DNA from: Elmis aenea
Lineage: Eukaryota; Arthropoda; Insecta; Coleoptera; Elmidae
Reading direction: 5' to 3'
DNA length: 64,000 bases
Assembly (NCBI GenBank): GCA_947652605.1
Contig: OX393579.1
Coordinates: forward strand, 26,867,674-26,931,673
The position numbers were made by a program, and so were the translations under genes. Of the stretch, positions 32,942 to 44,180 are shown one piece after another. The notes under the pieces are model-generated. The model was given only the letters and a program-made list of their open reading frames with translations, was not told where the DNA came from and did no database searches. How positions within the stretch are numbered: position 1 is the first letter of the stretch; every line of letters begins with the position of its first letter.

Positions 32942-33969
32942 AAGTGTCATTCAAAAGGTCTGTTACAAATGGGAAAAATTTTTATTATTAATTTCCCAGA
33001 AAATTTTATTCTTTATAAAAGTTGGTGCACAAACTAAAACTAATTTTAAAATAAAAAACAATAAAAACCCATAGGACACTAAATTTTAGCGATTTTTGAA
33101 ATATTCGCAACAGTAAAGTGCCCTTATTTTAAGAGATACATCAAAATTTTATAACAAAAAGTTATCTAGAATTTTAAAATAAGGCTTAATTTAAATGTTG
33201 ACAAAGAAATTTCAATTTTTATTTTTTATAAAATTTTAACATTCAAAAAGTCTGCAACAAATGGAAAAGTTTTTTATTATGGATTTCTCAGAAAATTTTA
33301 TTCTTAATAAAAGTTGATGCATGGTCTAAAACTAATTTTAAGATGAAAAAAAGTTCAATAAAGTGTCATAGGACTTAAGACTTTAACGATTTTTGAAATA
33401 TTCGCAAGAGTAAAGTGCCCCTATTCTGAGATACAAAAAAAAATTATAAAAAAAAGTTATTTAAAATCTTAAATTAAGGCTATATTTAAATTTGGACGAT
33501 CAAATTCCAATTTTTATTTTTTAAGAAATTTCATCGTTCAAAAATCTGCAACAAATGGAAAAGTTTTTTATTATCGATTTCTTAGAAAATTTCATTCTTG
33601 ATAAAAGTTGGTGCATGCTTGAAAACTAATTTTAAGACGAATAAAGTTTAATAAAAAGTCATATGACACTAGATTTTAGTGGCTTCCTGGTTTTTTTAAT
33701 GTTGAAATTTCTTAAAAAATAAAAGTTGGAATTTGACCGTCAAAATTTAAATATAGCTTTATTTTGAGATTCTAAATAACTTTTCCTTATAATTTTTTTT
33801 GTATCTCTTAAAATAAGGGCAAATCTAGTGTCCTATGACTTTTTATTGACCTTTTTTCATCTTAAAATTAGTGTTAGACCATGCTCCAACTTTTATCAAG
33901 AATAACATTTTCTGAGAAATCAATAATAAACATTTTTCGCATTTGTTGCAGACTTTTTGAATGACGCTG
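32942..33969. repeat. Foldback element of four roughly 296-bp units, three direct and one inverted
   Basis: Units begin near 32942, 33241 and 33537 with (G)TCATTCAAAAAGTCTGC or TTCAAAAATCTGCAACAAAT and carry TTTTTTATTAT.GATTTCT, AAAAGTTGGTGCATG, AAACTAATTTTAAGA and AATATTCGCA. The third breaks off at about 33690 and an inverted unit follows, ending TTTTTGAATGACGCTG then TA at 33970. The left end (TA, AAGTGTCATTC) is a worn version of the same terminus. Homologous to 8212-9415. Confidence 0.8.
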
Positions 33970-33971
33970 TA

Positions 33972-34782
33972 TAGTTAAATTAAATATTTTACTTCTCTTA
34001 CTTGCAACGCGTACTAAACGGAGCAATTTTAGTTATTTGAATTAGTTAAACAATAAACGAAAAGAGTTTTTAAACAATATAATAACACGAATTAAAAAAT
34101 AAAATGTGTTTAAAAGATATTAAATACCTCATGAATAGTATGTACAAATAATCCTAAAACAGCAAAGGACTTGTGTAAATAAATTTATTTTTTACAAACA
34201 GATACGGAAAGCATGTTATTTATAAAGGTATATTTACCTTAAACATTAAAATAAATAATGATTCTACACAATATTTATGAATAAAATCGAGTCTTTTGTT
34301 GATCAACCACTAGAATACAGAACAAATAAACATACCTATCGCATGGCACACGTGCAAGGCCGCATAGAAAAAGTAAAGAAATTTTACATTCATTTATTAC
34401 CCACTAACTAACAAATATTCCAGTTTATTCCCTATTTCATTCGTAAAAACAATCAAAACCTTGCAACAAGACTTATACATATTGTTGTTACTCGGTAAAT
34501 TTCACATTTATTGTAAATTAAAAATTGGTAAATAGAGTAAATGGGAGTACAAATTAAATGCTCAAAAATATTAATTTTTTTTCAAAAAAAAATTATCAGT
34601 AAAAAAGTGTTTTTGTTATAAAACATATTTTTGCTGTAAAAAATAACAATAAAAACAATTGGTTTGTTATAAAACTTAAGACACACTGTACATAATTAAT
34701 AAAGACTATAAAAATAATGAAGTTTGTTTAAAAAATAGAAAAATCCGTGAATTTTTTTTTTGCAATAAAAAAATTTAAATTC
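33972..34782. other. AT-rich DNA, nothing recognised
   Basis: Low-complexity A/T-rich sequence with poly-A/T runs and no supported feature. Confidence 0.5.
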
Positions 34783-34857
34783 AGGTTAGGTTAGGTTAAG
34801 TCAAGTTGGGTAAGGTTAGGTTAGGATGGGTCAGGTTGGGTTAGGTTAGTTCAGGTT
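34783..34857 (+). repeat. Interstitial TTAGG telomere-like repeats
   Basis: Fifteen consecutive 5-bp steps keep phase as AGGTT or one- or two-base variants (AAGTC, AAGTT, GGGTA, AGGAT, GGGTC). AGGTT is a permutation of TTAGG, the ancestral insect telomere repeat. Several units are perfect, such as AGGTTAGGTTAGGTT at the start. It lies between an A/T-rich stretch and a MULE remnant. Confidence 0.75.
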
Positions 34858-34879
34858 TTCAAGTATTTTGGTAACACCA

Positions 34880-35460
34880 TTCTTTAAGGAGCTAAAGACG
34901 AATTTAAAATCTTCTCTTGTTTCTACAAACTGCAATTCCAAAGCTATGGAAATATCGATAACGATCACTTGTATCTTTCACAAGGACCGGAAATCCGTGG
35001 CAATTTAGTTTATATGTTGCATCTGCATGTATATGTTTAGACAGTAGGTAATGCATGTTGTAAAAAAATTTTTGACGAGATAAAAAATCTAAATTGTTTA
35101 TTTTCGTAACAAATCTCATGGGCGACAATAAACGGCTTAATATCATCTTCGGGTACAACTACGTTGTCCAAAATTTTCTTTTGCAATTGGCCAAACTTTT
35201 CATCTCTTAAATGTCGCAGGTCGTTATCTTTTTTTTGGGCAATTTAAATCCTATTTTAGCCAGACCTTCTAATATATTTTTTTGTTTGATTTTGGTATCG
35301 TTTTCAAACAGTCTTTGCATATAACTGTTAAAATGGCATCATTTAACTCATGTTTAGATAAGTTTAAAAGCTTATTGTGATAATGTGGAAGATTAGATCG
35401 ATATAAAGTTTTAAAGTAACTTCACTGTTTTCAGAGTTGAACACTAAATGAATACCCGAA
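34880..35460 (-). pseudogene. Mutator-like (MULE) transposase fragment
   Basis: The - strand frame at 34904-35158 contains LLSKHIHADATYKLNCHGFP followed by VLVKDTSDRYRYFHSFGIAV. ADATYKLNxxGFPVLxxxTxD and FHxFGxAVC are hallmarks of MULE transposase DDE domains, where the Asp of ADATYK is catalytic. In a neighbouring frame just upstream, NDLRHLRDEKFGQLQKKILD and VVPEDDIKPFIVAHEICYEN fit the region before it, so a frameshift near 35090 separates the two. The C-terminal half is missing. It is dead and has no visible terminal repeats. Confidence 0.75.
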
Positions 35461-35636
35461 TCACCCTGAGGTGACTAACTAAACTAATAAACTACTTATA
35501 GCAAAAATTATTTTTTTTTAATTGCAAAACATAATTTATTTCCAGCAGTTTATTACAAGCGAAGTAAAGTGTATAACACTGGCAAAAGTGCAGATTTATC
35601 GTGGAAAGTGCTAATACCTATACAACATATACAAAA

Positions 35637-35648
35637 GGTTGGTGGAGG
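35637..35648. repeat. Target site duplication of the LINE, 3' side
   Basis: GGTTGGTGGAGG lies directly before the 14-base T run and is repeated exactly at 39453-39464. Confidence 0.9.
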
Positions 35649-35844
35649 TTTTTTTTTTTTTTAACATCCTTGATAGTGTACTATCTATTCCACAAGAACA
35701 ATATGTAGCACTTTATGTTACTGAAATGGACATAGTTAAAACCGACCCAATGGCCAGTTCCCTCGACCGAACTAGCACTTATTTTATTTTTACTAGTGTT
35801 TTGGCCACTATTACACTAACACTCGTAACACACTATTGTTTGCA

Positions 35845-38539
35845 CTATCTTCGTTGGGACAGGTCCAGCACATCAAGCCGCTTTAATCTCCTGACGCGGG
35901 GGACGGTGAGCAAGTCAGTTGCTAACGTGTTGGGGTGCTGTCTGAGTCGAACTTGGTATCGTGTGCTTCTGGCTCTAATTTCTTCGTTGACGGTTGGTAT
36001 GTCAAGATCACGATGTATGATGTTGTTGGGAACATACTAAGGAGCATCGCAAATGGTTCGTAATGTTTTTGACTGAAAACGTTGAATTTTTATGATATTG
36101 GAGTCGCTAGCTGAGCCCCACAGCCCACAGCTGAATGCCGTAGGTCCACACAGGCTTGATGATGGCTTTATATAGAAGTAGCTTGTTTTCTGTCTTTAGT
36201 TGCGAGCTTCTGTTCAACAGCCAGTTCATTTTCCGAAAGATGAGTCCGAGTTGTAGGCGTTTTTGCCAGATGTGCTTTCCCCACGTCAAGCGCCTGTCTA
36301 GATGTATCCCTAGGTATTTAACATCCTCTTTCTGAGGAAGAGGAACATTGTTTAGTGTAACTTGTGGACACGTATCCTTTCTCAGGCTAAAGGTGATGTG
36401 GGTGGATTTGGTACTGTTGGCCTTAATACGCCACATTTTCAACCAAGTTGCCACTTCATTGTGCCGCTGCAGGTACTCGGAGGCAACTTTCGAATCCCTG
36501 CTTGAGGCCATTATTGCCGTATCATCGGCGAAGGTGGCTATGTCAGTGTTGTTGGTGGTTGGCAGGTCGGCAGTGTAGATAGTGTATAGCAATGGGCCGA
36601 GTACGCTGCCCTGCGGTACTCCAGCTTTTATGGGCACAAGAGGGGTATAGGCTTCACCATACTTGACTAGGAAATGTCTATCTAGTAGGTAGGATGTTAG
36701 GACTTGACAATATGGGTGCGGTAAATTGATTTTAATCTTATAGATTAGGCCTGCATTCCACACCCTATCAAAAGCCTGTGATATGTCGAGAAAAGCTGCT
36801 GAACAGTACCTCTTGTTTTCTAGATCTTCTTTAATTTTACTTACGACTCTGTGCACTTGCTCGATGGTTGAATGTTGCTGACGAAAGCCGAATTGGTGGT
36901 TTGGGATTATCGACTTAGTTGCTAAGAGCGGTTTGAGCCTTTTCAAAAGGAGTTTTTCAAAAACCTTTGACAAGACAGGCAGGAGGCTGATCGGTCGATA
37001 AGAAGATGTTTCCGTTGGGTCCTTTCCAGGTTTAGGAATAACAATTATTTGCGCTACCTTCCACGATAATGGAAAGTACCCCAGTCTCAGTATCGAGTTG
37101 AAAATTTGCGTGATTAATCTCATGCCTTCTGTTGGAAGTTCTTTTAGGACACGTCCTGTTATTAAGTCATACCCTGGCGCCTTGTTTGGGCTGGGGTTGT
37201 TGGCGATCGTTGATCCGACTTCTTTTATCTTAAAGGGTTTGATGGGCTGATCCATTTTATACGGGGCATTTAGGACGAGATGGATAGGCTCTTCCTCTGC
37301 AGGATAAACTTCCATGGGATGAGGTTGAAATACGGTGCTAAGATGTTCTGCAAATCTCTTTGCTTTGTCGTCATCCGTTCTGGCCCAGTTTCCATCTTGT
37401 GTTCTAAGAGGTGGTTGAGTAGATTGCGGGTTCTTGGTTAGCTTTTTCGTGGCCTTCCATAGTGAGTAGTTGGTCTCTTTCGTGGGTGACAGGGACTCTA
37501 GGTACCTCTTAATGCCTTGACTTTTATATTGGTCTAGTAGCTTTTTTAATTGGTTAGTGATTTTATTTAATTCTGCTTTGTCGCCCGGTGCATGCGTGAT
37601 CTGCCACCGTTTTCTTAATCTTCGTTTTTCTTCAAGTTTTTCTACAATGTTTACTGGGTTAACACTTTGCTTAGTATTCGTTTTCCTTTTGGGTGTTGCA
37701 TTCCATGCAGCTTGTTGTATGGCTTTAGTTAGGTGTTCGGTCGCTTCGTCGATCTCCTCGGTTGTTTTTAAGGGTAAATTTAGATTAAGTTGACTTATTA
37801 GCATGTCACGGAAAGCATTCCAGTCAGTGATCTTGTTTGTCAGTATTGGGGGTGTAGTTTTTCTGTTCACTTGGGTGTCCAATGTAACCAAGAGTGGAGT
37901 GTGGTCTGAGGATAGCTCTAGACAGGATTCTATTTTTAAATAGTTTCGTGCAATACCATTTGTGACGCAGAAGTCGATCACATCCGGTACTTTATGTCTA
38001 TCGGTAGGCCAATAGGTCGGTTGTCCGGTAGAGAGTTGTTTTAGATTGTTGCGTATGATCGCTTGGTACAGCTGTCTGCCGCGTGGCGTTATCAGTCTAG
38101 AGCCCCAGTAGAAGTGTTTAGCATTGAAGTCTCCTGCGCATATAAATCTGTGTCCAAGAGTTTTAAAGAATATCTCGAAGTCTTCTTTTTTAAGGGACAT
38201 ATTAGGAGGACAGTATACTGCTGAAAGGATTAGCTTACCATGCCAGTCTTCTATTGACACAGATGTGGCTTGTAGATTTCGCTGGCTACATTTAGGAATT
38301 TCATGATGTCTTATATTATCTTTGATGATAATGGCAGTACCTCCTCGAGCCTTGCCATCTGGGTGTTTGGTGTCATAAATGGTATATCTTGGGATTTTAA
38401 GATAACTTTTATCAGTGTAGTGGGTTTCAGCTACCAGCATTACGTTTATATTTTGATCAATCAGGAAGATTTTGATTTCTTGGCCATGTTGTACTAGGCC
38501 GTTCGCGTTCTATACAGCAAGACGCAGTGTGGAACTCAT
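35845..38539 (-). pseudogene. LINE ORF2: endonuclease and reverse transcriptase, three lesions
   Basis: The native start is the ATG at 38539-38537, giving MSSTLRLAV, then TAG at codon 10 (38512-38510, where NANGL follows) and an open frame from there to 36107. Endonuclease motifs: AETHYTDKSY, GDFNAKHFYWGS and SDHTPLLVTL. Reverse transcriptase motifs: IVIPKPGKDPTETSSYRPIS, HQFGFRQQHSTIEQVHRVV, AAFLDISQAFDRVW, GVPQGSVLGPLLYTIYTADL and the catalytic ATFADDTAIMAS. The frame breaks after YGIQLWAVG near 36113. In the next frame it continues NIIKIQRFQSKTLRTICDAP, a TAG (36039-36037), then DLDIPTVNEEIRARS, and ends at 35847-35845. The restored length would be about 898 codons, normal for Jockey-type ORF2. 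Confidence 0.93.
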
Positions 38540-39444
38540 TAATGCATCTTAGAGATTAAAGAAGTTAGGAGATTAAGAATAGTATCCATTCTCTCCATTA
38601 ATTTGGTCATCATAGATTCAAGATTACTATTTGTTGGCTGATGGGTGGGATTTGTATGATTCGACTGCAGAATTTTTGCTTCTTGGCTATTTAGTCTTGT
38701 GATTTTTGCGTAAGATAATTCAGGCCGCGAGGGTTGACTAGTAAGTGAGCTTACTTGTGATTTGAGGAGTGACTGTCTTTCTCTCAGTGGCGGAAATTTT
38801 TTCTTTTGGAGTTCTTTGTAAATTAGACACCCTTTATAATTAGCTGGATGATTGCCTTCGCAGTTAATGCATTTTACATCTTTACTTTTTTCTTTGCGCT
38901 TGCACTGGTTGGTGGGGTGAGTGCCAGCACATTTGACGCATCTTGGATTATGGTAGCAGAATTTCTTTGTATGACCATATCTTTGACAGTTCAGACACTG
39001 GGGTATTTCTCTTTTGGGGTGTGGCGGTTCGAATTTTACTATAGAACTCATAAGGTATTCAACGTTGTATATTTCTTTGTTGTTGATTTTTGGTTTTAGC
39101 TCTATGAAGAACAGTGGTAAAGGTTTTTTGCTTATTCTATCTCGGATATTATTAATGTTAACTACAGTATGTTGTAGTTTTTCTATTTCATTTTTTAATT
39201 CAGTTTGGTCAGTTGTTGGATGCATATTTCTTAGGACAACTTTAAATGTTCTATCTTGCTTTAATTGATATGTATGGAATTGCGTGTTTTTTTGAGTCAA
39301 CGCATTAATAATAGATGTATAGCTGTTTGTTGATTTGGGTTGTATTTTTATTTGATCATTGTTTAGTGCTTTTAGAATATATTCGTCTTTGGCTGTTTCT
39401 AATAAAAGTTCGGTAAGGGGCTGTATTTATTGTACCCCGGCAAC
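38539..39444 (-). pseudogene. LINE ORF1: PRE_C2HC/zinc-knuckle nucleocapsid protein, 5' truncated
   Basis: The open part reads from about 39427 to the TAA at 38541-38539. It carries the RRM-like PRE_C2HC region (FKVVLRNMHPTTDQTELKNE, LPLFFIELKP, IVKFEPPHPK) and three CCHC-type knuckles: CLNCQRYGHTKKFC, CVKCAGTHPTNQC and CINCEGNHPANYKGC. A Gln/Ser/Thr-rich tail follows, then SMMTKLMERMDTILNLLTSL, a likely amphipathic helix. The frame extends upstream past the TTG at 39300 through PLTELLLETAKDEYILKALN. A TAA separates this from NPIFVAGVQ at the truncation point. It would bind the element's RNA and form particles with ORF2. Confidence 0.88.
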
Positions 39445-39452
39445 AAAAATCG

Positions 39453-39464
39453 GGTTGGTGGAGG
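39453..39464. repeat. Target site duplication of the LINE, 5' side
   Basis: GGTTGGTGGAGG, identical to 35637-35648. Confidence 0.9.
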
Positions 39465-41441
39465 TGGTTACTTAACTTTACTGATAAATGTAGACATTTA
39501 CCTGAAAATGTAAGTTTACCATTTATATTTAACATTAGCGAAAAACATTGTCATCTTATTCTAGGTTGACCTAGAAATACTCTTAGACAGATAGCTTTAA
39601 AGAAGTCTCTCAGGAGTTTTAAAATTTTGCTCCTTTGTGGAAAAAAATGGCTGACCCAAAGTGGATACATAACAAGTTGCTAGATGTTGTAATATAAGAG
39701 GTAATAATTGAGGAGTGCAGAATTTAGCAATTAAGTTATTGCAATGAATCAAAATGATTTAATTTAAATAAATATAAAATCACAATTTTAATAAAGACCT
39801 AAATTATTAGATACCAAGGACCTTGTTTAGGGTTATGTATTACAGCTAAATTCACTTGCAATAATTACTTAAATTTTAATATCATTCATTCTCACACAAA
39901 TACCTTACCCTAACCAAGTCTAGCAGCTAATTTATTTAGGCGTGACGAATTATGGGTTGCCGCTTGGCGTAGTAATCCAGTAGTACCACAGTATCGGGGC
40001 ATGTAGCAATATAATATGATAAAGCGCCTTTGAAATTAAACCAAGAATTTGGAACACAATTCCTTTAAAAACGAATATCTCTACAATTTTAAATCATCCT
40101 CTAATGGATTTCCAGTACGTTTTATTTATTTTTAATCGATAAAAATCAAGAAAAGTAAAGGTATTTAATAAGGGAGTGATCGCGGTCGGAAGAATGCAAT
40201 ACATTCTTTCCGATCTCATTTTTGTTCTATACGTGCAATGTTGAACTAGCACGGTCACGTTGAGAACGCATTGGTAAAGTTTGCGTGATGAAATTCGCAC
40301 GAGCACTTAGGGAATTGAGGAAAGTTCAATTCCCGGCACGACTATGATTGTCGCAAGCCGAGCATAATGAAAACTAAGTGATCCATAGGGCCAAGTATTT
40401 CTACAACCATAAGCACTAATATCATTGTATTTTGACTCTAGCTGCCAAACATTAATCATATTTGCCCTCTTATGTGAGAGATTTATCATCTCAGATATTA
40501 CTGTTCCTATTTAAATGTCGCTTTATAAGCTCTAGCAAATATACAGACTTATAACAGGACGTTCACATAACCTAAATTTAGCTTTACACGCCAAAAAACG
40601 GGCGTTAAACGTTTTTAATTTTAGCCACGCTTAATTTTAAAAGAAGTTATGAAATATACGATAAAAGACACCTTCTGCGAACCATAGTAATAAAATTCTT
40701 ATTATGAACTTGCTATTCGGACGTTTTATAAATTAAAAATACGAAGCCTTTTATTGAAAAATGCGCGAATACAAAGTTAATAATATTAAAGTGACGCACC
40801 AAACGACTTTTATGCTTTAATAATAACAATATAAACGTCTCTTACTAAAATATTATTAAATTATCGACGTCTTATGTATTGTTGAATGTTATTAAGCCAA
40901 TAAATTCATTAACTCAAAATATTATTAAGAAAGTAATGTTCGCCGAAATTAAAACTGGCGCATTAAAAATTAGCGAGTAATAAAAAAGCACGAAATTTTT
41001 CGTTAACCCTGCATGATGAGGTAAAGTGAAACTTTTTGGTGAAGGCGCTGGTATAATACAGAAAAATGGTTAATGAAATCTGCCAGTTTATTACAAACTA
41101 AGAGTAATGAGAAGGTTTCGTTACAGGAAATTACTAAATTAATCCTTGTTGATGTTTAATTTTACGTAAACATTTTGAACTGGGTTTAGTGTTAATGATA
41201 AAAACGTTAAATAACTTAAAAACATAATTTTTAAATTCCTTTCAAGATTAGGGATATCGTGATTTTATGTTGTTTCAATATATTTATCTACAAATATAAA
41301 TTACCAGAAAATTTGCATATTATTACATACCAAAGATTTGCTTACTTATACAAGTTAGTGTGCATAACGGAGCGCTAATTATTTACACTGTATCAATGCT
41401 ATATTTAAACGAACTGTAATAAATAACAAGCAACAAGCAAA
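39465..41441. other. AT-rich DNA upstream of the first dpr exon, no promoter identified
   Basis: No coding signal. Frames at 40094-40489 (- strand) are unsupported. I see no convincing initiator or downstream promoter element close to 41442, consistent with a real start exon far upstream. A patch at 39940-40010 is slightly richer in G+C. Confidence 0.5.
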
Positions 41442-41651
41442 ATGTCGTTTTATGTCATACTAATAAAGTTATTGTTTTCAGGACTATGTGCAGTTCAATC
41501 TGGAAGCAGCGCATCTGGAAATTCATTAAGCGATAGCACAAATTACAACAGAGGCCCGTACTTTGACATAACTGCGTCCAAGAACGTAACGGCCTTACTG
41601 GGCAAAACAGCCTACCTTAACTGTCGTGTTAAAAATTTAGCTAACAGAACA
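41442..41651 (+). CDS. dpr: dpr-family gene, exon with leader and first half of Ig1
   Basis: Dpr proteins are neuronal cell-surface Ig proteins that pair with DIP proteins to direct synaptic partner choice. This exon encodes 70 residues. MSFYVILIKLLFSGLCAVQS resembles a signal peptide, a Ser/Asn-rich linker follows, then GPYFDITASKNVTALLGKTA and YLNCRVKNLANRT. Cys61 is the first Ig disulfide cysteine, and NVT and NRT are possible N-glycosylation sites. It ends in phase 0 at a perfect donor (GTAAGT at 41652). Caution on the start: TTGTTTTCAG at 41472-41481 is a good splice acceptor, so the exon may really begin at 41482 and the leader may come from an exon far upstream. The pattern is closest to the Dpr1/2/3 type from memory; the exact paralogue is not certain. 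Confidence 0.85.
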
Positions 41652-42121
41652 GTAAGTAACATTTAATTGTCACAGTACTTTAAATACTTTTAAGGACACA
41701 ATTGCATTACTGCATTTATTTTAGGTACTTATTTTATTTTCCTAAAATGTTGTCCGAAAACTAAAGTTGAGTTATTTAAAAACAAAAACAGCATTACAGA
41801 AAGTTAAATTTTATTTTAGAGTAAACTTGGACAGTTGCGAGCAAATGTAGTGAATTTTTAAACATTTGAAAAGCTGGAGAATATAACTATAGAATGTAAT
41901 GGTCCCTTTCTTAAAACTTTTTAAATTCAACGATATCTTTTCGAATTAGGAGATTGTATTCCTCTTAAGACCAACATTAGTTTTCGGAGGATCTGTTTTC
42001 TTTTTAATCTATTTTGTGCTAAATAAAGTAGTATAAATTTCAATAAATTCTGACGCTGTTTTTGTGTTCAAATTACTAAGTCAGTGTTTAATAAGTTACA
42101 ACCTATGAAAGATTAAGGTTG

Positions 42122-42178
42122 ATTGCATAAAAGCTAAACACGGGATTAAGCCCGAGTTAAGCTTTTATGCAATCGGAC
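42122..42178. mobile_element. Short palindrome with TTGCATAAAAGC ends
   Basis: GATTGCATAAAAGCTAAAC faces GTTAAGCTTTTATGCAATC with a GGGATTAAGCCC centre. Same terminal family as 12328-12427 and 47192-48015. Confidence 0.6.
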
Positions 42179-42597
42179 CTAAACGTTTCCAAAGCATCGT
42201 TCACTAACGTCGTGACTCGTGACACTAGATGCCATGGCATTAAATGTCGTATAGAGTGCCGTCATCAGAACATCCTGATATCGCGATGCCACCAGGACCG
42301 ATGAGAGAGGGGGGCAGAACGGGCTTTGAGCCCCGGGCCGGGGAGTCCATAGAGGCACAATTGTTTTTCAGTAACAAAATTTTCAAATAATTTATTTACT
42401 TGGGGCCCATGTAAAAATATTCCCCCGGGCTTGGCGACGTCTCTCGACGCCCCTGCAGGATGCCGCAATGTCATGAGGCTTGTGCCGTGACAGTGGTGAT
42501 GTAACACTGGCATCAACTGCCAACTTTTGATATTGAAAATGCAGTCTAGCATACTTTTATATTTTGGTAGTGTGTATTTGTCATAGTAGACAATATA

Positions 42598-43387
42598 CAG
42601 GGTGATTAAAATTCGAGTTTAAGCATGGGGATCTCGCTTATTATAATAGCTAGATTATAGGTTTAAATTTGGCAAAGTTGCTAAATTTCGTGCTCAACTG
42701 AAAATATCTCAAACGCTATCCGAGAAAATTAAGAAAAACCGGAAAATACGACTTGTGAAAATCGTCTATAACTCCTTTGGAGTATAAAATATTTTAAATG
42801 TGTAAAAACATTACCGAAGCAACTTTTTAAGCTGAATCAGATAGTGGTCACAAATTTTTTCCACATCGATTAGTTTTTGTTTTATGATAACCAACAGTTT
42901 TTCTTATGGGCGCAATATTTGCTATTTACATAATCAAATGGCATTTATTTTTCTGAATCCATTGATGTATTTTACTTCTTTATTCATGGTCAAATTTAAA
43001 AAAACAAAATGTTTTAAACAATAACCATTATAAATCTGGTAGGCCGGTCATTGTAGTTTATGTAGTTTCCATGACAGACAATCAACAAACTAAAAGACCT
43101 AAAATAAATAGGTGACCCCCATCCGATTCGGCTTAAAAATTTGCTTGAGCAATGTTTTTACTTATTTGAAATATTTCATACTTCAAATGAGTTAAAGACG
43201 ATTTTCAAAAATCGTATTTTCCGGTTTTTCCTAATTTTCTCGGATATCGTTTGAGATTTCTCCAATTTCTCTTTAGATTATCAATGAGCACAAAATTTCG
43301 CAACTTTGCCAAATTTAAACCTATACTCTAGCTATTATATGATAATAAGCGAATCCCCGTGCTTAAACTCGAATTTCAATCACCCTG
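42598..43387. mobile_element. Full-length palindromic TA-MITE (family of 6358)
   Basis: TA flanks. Ends CAGGGTGATTAAAATTCG and CGAATTTCAATCACCCTG pair. Inner blocks AGCATGGGGATCTCGC, CCGAGAAAATTA, AAAATCGTCTATAACTCC and AATGGTTATTG-type pair across a centre near 42960. 790 bp. The subterminal motif AGCATGGGGATCTCGCTTAT is shared with the DUF4817-derived element at 16703, so both probably used the same transposase group. Confidence 0.9.
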
Positions 43388-43511
43388 TATATTGTTTGTT
43401 ATCGATTTCCAATTTATAATGTCCTCAATAGATGTTCTAATGTTTCTAGAGCATTATCAACAATATCCTTGTTTATGGGACAATTCTATTCCCAAATATA
43501 GCGGCTTCAGA

Positions 43512-44180
43512 CAGTGGCGTAGCTAGAGCTTGTGCCGCCTGGGGCGGTCCATGAATTTGCCGCCCCTATATAATTTTTGATTTTTCCAAAATCGACACAA
43601 AAAAGTGGGGGGGGAAACAAAATGCGCCGCAGGCGATTTTTTTCTAAATCTTAGACGTTCAAACGTGTTTTACTGCAAAATTAGATAATGTAGAGTACTT
43701 TACAACCTACCAAAATTACAGTTTTACAGTAGAACCTTCGGTGATTTTTATTTTCTTTAATCAGATCGCCCCCACTCCCGCGAAACTATTTTTAATAAGG
43801 GGGAAAAATCCCTGTTACAATAGAGTTTAAAACTGCATGGAATTTAATGCCTAAAATAAATGAATTGTTTCATAATTTTATTGAATGGTCGGTATCTACA
43901 TTTTATTATTTGGAATTTCTGTCGTTACAAGGGGGCGAATTTTCAGTGAAACAAGGTCAAGTAGCCCGTTTTATCCCCTAACTTCGATACGGATTCCTTT
44001 TTTTTAAATTAATTAATTGGAATTTAATAGCGCAAGTGACGGTACTAATTATTATATCTACTGTTCCTACATTACCTCGAGATTTTCATTTTAACCCATT
44101 TGGGTAGAGCAAAAGTGCCGCCCAAAAAAAGTGCCGCCCAGGGCGGACCATATCCCTCCCCCCCCCTTGCTTCGCTACTG
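43512..44180. mobile_element. hAT MITE with perfect 8-bp duplication
   Basis: GCTTCAGA occurs exactly at 43504-43511 and 44181-44188. The ends CAGTGGCGTAGC and GCTTCGCTACTG pair as imperfect hAT termini. GCCGCC(T/C)GGGGCGG next to the left end and GCCGCCCAGGGCGG near the right add subterminal pairing. 669 bp, no transposase. It sits in the dpr intron. Confidence 0.93.

Larger units (their letters stand above)
35649..39452 (-). mobile_element. 5'-truncated Jockey-type non-LTR retrotransposon
   Basis: On the - strand the order is ORF1 (nucleocapsid-like), ORF2 (endonuclease plus reverse transcriptase), a 3' UTR of about 180 bp and a poly(A) tail of 14 (the T run at 35649-35662). A perfect 12-bp duplication brackets it, so both borders are exact. 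The 5' end falls inside ORF1 (NPIFVAGV…), the usual 5' truncation of target-primed reverse transcription. ORF1 stop and ORF2 start overlap as TAATG. The few disabling changes suggest an insertion of moderate age. Confidence 0.93.

Noticed and set aside
8212..33969. Regularly spaced repeats considered as a CRISPR-like array
   Set aside because: Units are about 296 bp, imperfect, of mixed orientation and in a eukaryotic context; they are foldback transposon units.
35639..36040. 133-codon + strand open frame
   Set aside because: It lies antisense over the 3' end of the Jockey ORF2 and begins in the LINE poly(A) tail; no motifs.
42265..42552. 95-codon - strand frame rich in His, Pro and Gly
   Set aside because: GC-rich transposon debris inside the dpr intron; no homology recognised, and the frame ends at the edge of a MITE.
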